Assembly: GCA_903923395.1 (NCBI GenBank)
Contig: CAIXXM010000130.1
Location: 1-64,000 of the forward strand
From: an uncultured Acidobacteriia bacterium
GTDB lineage: Bacteria > Acidobacteriota > Terriglobia > Bryobacterales > Bryobacteraceae
Reading direction: 5' to 3'
Length of the DNA stretch: 64,000 bases
Both the position numbers and the translations under genes were made by a program. The first letter of the stretch is position 1; each line of letters begins with the position of its first letter. Below the pieces are notes generated by a model, which saw only the letters and a program-made list of their open reading frames with translations, ran no database searches and was not told where the DNA came from. Positions 60,316 through 64,000 of this stretch are shown here, piece after piece.

Positions 60316-61413
60316 TTGACGATTCACCCGGCACTTGCCCACTACTACCGCCGTTTCTACACTGGCATCAACTACCGCTTGCGGGGAGCTGCCGGTGGCC
60401 GCCTCGCTTCGTTCTGCCGCCCCTGTTCCATCGGCCTGTTGCTCACAGAGCGTTGCAATGCCAAATGCGTCCATTGCGACATCTGGAAGAACCGCGGCCA
60501 GGAAGCATCCCCCACGCCCGAACAATGGCAAGCACTGCTCCTCGACTTCTCCCGCTGGCTCGGGCCGGTCCATGTTGTCTTGAGCGGAGGAGAAGCCCTC
60601 TTGCGTCCATGGACCCCACAACTTGTGGCCTATGGCTCTTCGCTGGGCCTCTTCATGGAAGTCCTGACCCACGGCTACTGGCTGGAGCAGAGCCGGATTG
60701 AACAAATGGCTCTGGCCAAACCGTCAAGAGTCACTGTTTCAGTCGACGGCATTGGTGAGACCCACAGCGTGGTCCGCGGCCGTGAGAAGTTCTGGGACTA
60801 TACGCACAATACGCTCAACAACCTCAACCGTCTGCGCCGTGAGCATGGCCTCGGTTATGGAATCCGCCTCAAGACCGTCATCATGGACCAGAACCTTCAT
60901 GATGTGGCCAATGTTGCCCGGTTCGCCGCGGAAAACGGGATGGATGTCTTCTACCAGCCCATCGAGCAGAATTACAACACAGCCGAAGATCCAGAGTGGT
61001 TTACGCATTCCCCCACTTGGCCCCGCGACAAAGATGCTGCTCTGCGCGCCGTGGAAGAACTGATCGGCATGAAAAACGCGGGCTTTCCGATTGCCAACAG
61101 CCTGGCTCAATTGCAAGCGATGATCCCGTACTTCCGTGATCCGGATGCCATGCGGGTCAGCGTCCAGGGACATGCCGGCCACGAACCCCGCCCTTTCTGC
61201 GGTGCCCTGACAACAATCCAGGTGCAATCGAACGGGGATGTGACAACCTGCTGCTCCAGTCCCCCGGTCGGCAATATCAAAGAGGCTGGCATCCGCAGCA
61301 TTTGGGAGAACCGCCCCCGCTGGTGGGAGCAGGGCTGTTGCATGGAGAAACGCTTCTCCAGCGCGGAAAAGGAACGCGCTGAGCGCAGTGGTCTGGTTAC
61401 ACTCGGGCGCTAG
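60316..61413 (+). CDS. Radical SAM/SPASM-like protein
   Basis: A 365-residue enzyme with the cluster motif CNAKCVHC (Cys47, Cys51, Cys54) in LLLTERCNAKCVHCDIWKNR, followed by SGGEALLRPW, and a C-terminal Cys-rich region (Cys295, CC at 312-313, CC at 341-342) of the SPASM type that may bind more iron-sulfur clusters. Start TTG at 60316. Placed between GT2 and GT4 genes it could modify a sugar, lipid carrier or a peptide; nothing in the sequence decides this. Confidence 0.87.
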   Translation: MTIHPALAHYYRRFYTGINYRLRGAAGGRLASFCRPCSIGLLLTERCNAKCVHCDIWKNRGQEASPTPEQWQALLLDFSRWLGPVHVVLSGGEALLRPWTPQLVAYGSSLGLFMEVLTHGYWLEQSRIEQMALAKPSRVTVSVDGIGETHSVVRGREKFWDYTHNTLNNLNRLRREHGLGYGIRLKTVIMDQNLHDVANVARFAAENGMDVFYQPIEQNYNTAEDPEWFTHSPTWPRDKDAALRAVEELIGMKNAGFPIANSLAQLQAMIPYFRDPDAMRVSVQGHAGHEPRPFCGALTTIQVQSNGDVTTCCSSPPVGNIKEAGIRSIWENRPRWWEQGCCMEKRFSSAEKERAERSGLVTLGR

Positions 61414-61425
61414 GCTCTATTCCCG

Positions 61426-62568
61426 ATGAAGCCTTCGGTTCTTTCGATCTTTCACATTCATCCGGTTCGCATTGATGGAACCGCGATGTTTGCACGCGCC
61501 CTCTCCGCCGAACTGAATGCGCGCGGGTTCCGCAGTATTCTCTGCTTCCCTTCCCTGCCCGTTCCCGTGGTTGGTGAATTCCTCGACCTCCCCAATACGG
61601 TGGTCATTTCGGATCCCGGCGTATTTGACAAGAACCCGTTCCAGTCGGGCTGGAGCTTTGCCCGCCTTCTGCGCCACCACCCCTGTTCGATCGTGCATTT
61701 GCATTTCATGGGACTGGTGTCCCCGCTGCCCTGGGTTGCGCGCCTCAGCGGGGTCACGAATCTGTTCTTCACGAATCACGGATCCCAGCCCGAAGCCGGG
61801 CTCAGTGCCTCCCTTCCCCTGTGGAAACGCTGGGCCAAGACCTTGATCCACAACCCGGTCAAACGCTTTATTGCCGTGAGTGAATATGTGCGGCAATCCC
61901 ATATCGCTCCCGGCCAGATTCCAGCCAGCCGTTTCAGCCTGATCTATAACGGGATCGATATCGACCGCGTGGACGCTGCCATGGCACAGCCCGGCGGCCA
62001 TTTCCGGCAGCGCTTCTCCATCCCCGCGGATGCCATGCTGGTCACACAGGTCAGCTGGATGATCGAAGAAAAAGGCGTCCGGGATCTACTGGAGGCCGCG
62101 GCGCTCCTGCTTCCGCATTCCCCGCGTGTTCACTTCTGTATCGTCGGGGAAGGCCCCTGTCTCGATGAGTACATTCACGAAGCAGACCGCCTGGGCATCA
62201 CTCCACACTGCACGTTCACCGGCCAGATCATGGATCCGTTTTTTGAAGAAGTGTTTGTCGCAAGCGATGTTATCTGCCAGCCCTCCCGCTGGCAGGAAGC
62301 TTTCGGCTGGGTGATCGGAGAAGCCATGGCTTTCGGGAAACCTGTGATTGCCACGCGCACCGGCGGCATTCCTGAACTGATTGATGACGGGGTCACAGGC
62401 TTTCTGGTGGAGCGTCGCCACCCCGCGGAACTCGCACAGCGGCTGCAGGATCTCCTGGCGGACCCCGGCCTTCGGATTCGCATGGGCCATGCTGCCAGGA
62501 AATCAGTCTGCGAACACTTCAGCCTGCAACGGAATATCCAGGAGCACCTTGACCTCTACGGAATCTAA
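61426..62568 (+). CDS. Glycosyltransferase family 4
   Basis: A 380-residue GT-B enzyme: MKPSVLSIFHIHPVRIDGTA, VQTSW-like SWMIEEKGVRDLLEA near 207, PSRWQEAFGWVIGEAMAFGKP near 285, and VIATRTGGIPELIDDG. The Trp/Gln variant of the donor-binding loop is common in polysaccharide GT4s. It overlaps the following VanZ-like gene by 20 bases. Confidence 0.9.
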   Translation: MKPSVLSIFHIHPVRIDGTAMFARALSAELNARGFRSILCFPSLPVPVVGEFLDLPNTVVISDPGVFDKNPFQSGWSFARLLRHHPCSIVHLHFMGLVSPLPWVARLSGVTNLFFTNHGSQPEAGLSASLPLWKRWAKTLIHNPVKRFIAVSEYVRQSHIAPGQIPASRFSLIYNGIDIDRVDAAMAQPGGHFRQRFSIPADAMLVTQVSWMIEEKGVRDLLEAAALLLPHSPRVHFCIVGEGPCLDEYIHEADRLGITPHCTFTGQIMDPFFEEVFVASDVICQPSRWQEAFGWVIGEAMAFGKPVIATRTGGIPELIDDGVTGFLVERRHPAELAQRLQDLLADPGLRIRMGHAARKSVCEHFSLQRNIQEHLDLYGI

Positions 62569-63700
62569 GCCGCCTCTGCGCCAGGGCAGCGTGATCCCCC
62601 TCCTCGCTGTTGCCCTGCTCATCACCTACGGGTCGCTCTATCCATTCCGCTTCGCCCTGCCACGGAAAGATCTTCTGACCTGGCAGCTATCGCTCACGCC
62701 CGGCTTCTTCCGCGACATCGTGATCAATCTGTTGATGTACTGCCCGCTGGGGTTTCTCGCGTGCCGTCTTCTGGGGCGGCTGACGGGCCGTGCTGCTTCT
62801 TTCGTGCTGGCCATCCTGATGGGTTTCAGTTTGTCTGCCGCAATCGAATGCCTGCAGGCCTTCGACCTTGGAAGATACTCCAGTGCCGTGGACCTGGTAA
62901 TGAATACCGCGGGGACCTGTCTCGGGGCTGCTGCCGCGCTGGTGCTGCGCCTGGAACTCCGGCCCGTACTGCCCATCCGCCGCAATCCCGCCATCGCTGT
63001 CCTTCTGCTTTGTCTTCTCGGCAGCTGGGTGTTTCCCTTGATTCCGCGGGCACACTTCGCGGAATGGCAGGCCGCCGCTGCATTCTTCCGAACAGCCCCT
63101 TTCCACCCCGCTTTGATCGTCTTTGCCTGCGTGGAATGGACCGTGTTGCGAATCCTGCTCGACAGTCTGCTGCTCCGCCGGGTCCGCACCCTGGAATTCC
63201 TGCTGCTCACCCTGACGATCCCGGCGCGAATCCTGATTTCGAGCCAGGCCCCTGTCTGGACGGAGTTTGCGGGCGCGCTGCTGGCCGTTGCTCTTGCATC
63301 ACGCTGGCGGCCCTCCGCCGCGGCGTTCGCCCCCTGGTTCTGGTTGGATATTGTGGCTCTCGAACTCTTTCCGTTTGGCCGGTTCTCCGCTCCACAGCCC
63401 TTCGGCTGGATGCCCTTTGGCGCTTCCATCATCATCACCGGCCCGTCTGCACTGGCCATCCTGCTCAAGAAAGCGTTTCTGTATGGTGCTGCCATCCTGC
63501 TGCCCGGCCGGAAACTCCAGGTGTTGACCGCGGCTCTTGCCCTGCTCCTGTTCCTCCTCGAATGGCTGCAACGCTTTCAACCCTCCAGAACCGCGGAGAT
63601 TACCGACCCCGTGATGACTGTGTTCATGGGCATATTCCTCTTCTTTGTGCGAAACCGGCCAGCCGCGGAAAAAGAAGGACTTCAACGTTTGAGACTATGA
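62549..63700 (+). CDS. VanZ-like membrane protein
   Basis: A ~383-residue membrane protein with about 10 hydrophobic segments. The N-terminal ~130 residues match the VanZ-family pattern: TYGSLYPFRF, INLLMYCPLGFLACRLLG, and ECLQAFDLGRYSSAVDLVMNTAG. The second half is hydrophobic without a known domain. TTG at 62549 is preferred because GGAG lies just upstream and because a further upstream start would sit deep in the GT4 gene; GTG at 62591 is an alternative. Role unknown; VanZ-like proteins occur often near envelope-polymer genes. Confidence 0.72.
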   Translation: MTSTESKPPLRQGSVIPLLAVALLITYGSLYPFRFALPRKDLLTWQLSLTPGFFRDIVINLLMYCPLGFLACRLLGRLTGRAASFVLAILMGFSLSAAIECLQAFDLGRYSSAVDLVMNTAGTCLGAAAALVLRLELRPVLPIRRNPAIAVLLLCLLGSWVFPLIPRAHFAEWQAAAAFFRTAPFHPALIVFACVEWTVLRILLDSLLLRRVRTLEFLLLTLTIPARILISSQAPVWTEFAGALLAVALASRWRPSAAAFAPWFWLDIVALELFPFGRFSAPQPFGWMPFGASIIITGPSALAILLKKAFLYGAAILLPGRKLQVLTAALALLLFLLEWLQRFQPSRTAEITDPVMTVFMGIFLFFVRNRPAAEKEGLQRLRL

Positions 63701-63707
63701 AGGTTTG

Positions 63708-64000
63708 ATGGATACTCCTCTGAGGAACTTGCGCACAACAGACTCGCTTCCGGCCTCCGCCGCCGCGGCTTGTGCGCTCCCCGTTGACTCATCTGCCACT
63801 GCCCATGCACTGGCGGAAAAGATTCTCGCCAAAACGGCGCGTGTCGGTGTCGTTGGTCTGGGCTATGTCGGACTGCCTTTGGCTGTAGAGTTCGCGCACG
63901 CCGGTTTTTCCGTTACCGGCATTGACCGCATGGAAGCCAAGTGCGCCAAATTGAATGCCGGCGAGTCCTATATTGCCGACATCTCATCCTCGGCCGTCGC
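63708..64000 (+). CDS. Nucleotide-sugar dehydrogenase, 5' part only (cut by window edge)
   Basis: Only the first 97 codons are present. After an Ala/Ser-rich N-terminus of ~38 residues the protein reads ARVGVVGLGYVGLPLAVEFA with the NAD-binding GxGYVG, then GFSVTGID and LNAGESYIADI. The GLPLAVEFA and ESYI stretch is like WecC/WbpA-type UDP-N-acetyl-hexosamine dehydrogenases rather than Ugd or AlgD. ATG at 63708 has GAAGG about 5 bases upstream. With wecB (2991) it could make UDP-ManNAcA. Confidence 0.8.
   Translation, partial: MDTPLRNLRTTDSLPASAAAACALPVDSSATAHALAEKILAKTARVGVVGLGYVGLPLAVEFAHAGFSVTGIDRMEAKCAKLNAGESYIADISSSAV

Overview
The window looks like part of a bacterial genome of about 55-60% GC (judged by eye), densely coding, with very frequent GTG and TTG starts. 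It carries two PEP-CTERM exported proteins, several large secreted beta-rich proteins and a very large polysaccharide locus. Together these suggest an Acidobacteriota-like Gram-negative bacterium (Bryobacteraceae/Solibacter type is my best guess, modest confidence). No rRNA, tRNA, transposase or CRISPR array was seen.

Most of the 64 kb is one exopolysaccharide/O-antigen region of the Wzx/Wzy type. It has a WbaP-type priming transferase (23398-24963), two Wzx flippases (4891-6168, 38135-39394) and three Wzy/ligase-like membrane proteins (491-1693, 11055-12452, 42810-44279). There are seven GT4 transferases, two GT2/DPM-like transferases, one GT-A-like protein and two GT-C membrane transferases. 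Decoration enzymes include two acyltransferase-3 proteins, two hexapeptide acyltransferases, a methyltransferase, a sulfatase/alkaline-phosphatase-fold protein, an AsnB-type amidotransferase, and a KASIII/ACP/SDR/acyltransferase cassette. Possible polymer-modifying or binding exoproteins are a heparinase II/III-like protein, two TIM-barrel-like secreted proteins and a beta-helix protein. Sugar-nucleotide genes point to UDP-ManNAc (wecB), UDP-GlcA (ugd), UDP-Xyl (uxs), UDP-Gal (galE), GDP-ManA (algD-like), another uronate (truncated dehydrogenase at the right edge) and a nucleotide-activated heptose (gmhA, rfaE1, rfaE2, gmhB and an epimerase).

Embedded in this locus is a replication module. 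A RepA/RPA-type initiator (25509-27077) is followed, upstream of its start, by an inverted repeat whose arms match the repeat core, an AT-rich stretch, and at least nine 15-bp iterons spaced almost exactly 22 bp apart (27235-27495), with two inverted copies beyond. A perfect extra copy of one iteron (18 bp identical, inverted) lies over the start codon of gmhB, just after the rep stop codon. The first gene (18-470) ends in a ribbon-helix-helix-like domain and could be a partition partner. The simplest reading is that the window comes from a large plasmid, megaplasmid or chromid that carries the polysaccharide locus.

Layout: 1-4 kb partition-like gene, Wzy-like ligase, TPR protein, wecB; 4-14 kb gmhA, Wzx, ugd-uxs, galE-GT, Wzy, acyltransferase, GT; 14-19.6 kb PEP-CTERM protein, sulfatase-like protein, 907-aa secreted protein; 19.6-25.5 kb heptose genes, GT, WbaP, gmhB; 25.5-27.7 kb rep and origin; 27.7-40 kb algD, PEP-CTERM propeller, GT-AsnB, heparinase, GT, lipoprotein, Wzx, GT-A; 40-48.5 kb acyltransferases, Wzy, acyl cassette, GT; 48.5-54.5 kb methyltransferase and two large exported proteins; 54.5-64 kb membrane and lipid-linked sugar transferases, radical SAM protein, GT, VanZ-like protein, truncated nucleotide-sugar dehydrogenase. 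Strand switches are frequent and convergent genes often overlap by a few bases with no terminator between them.
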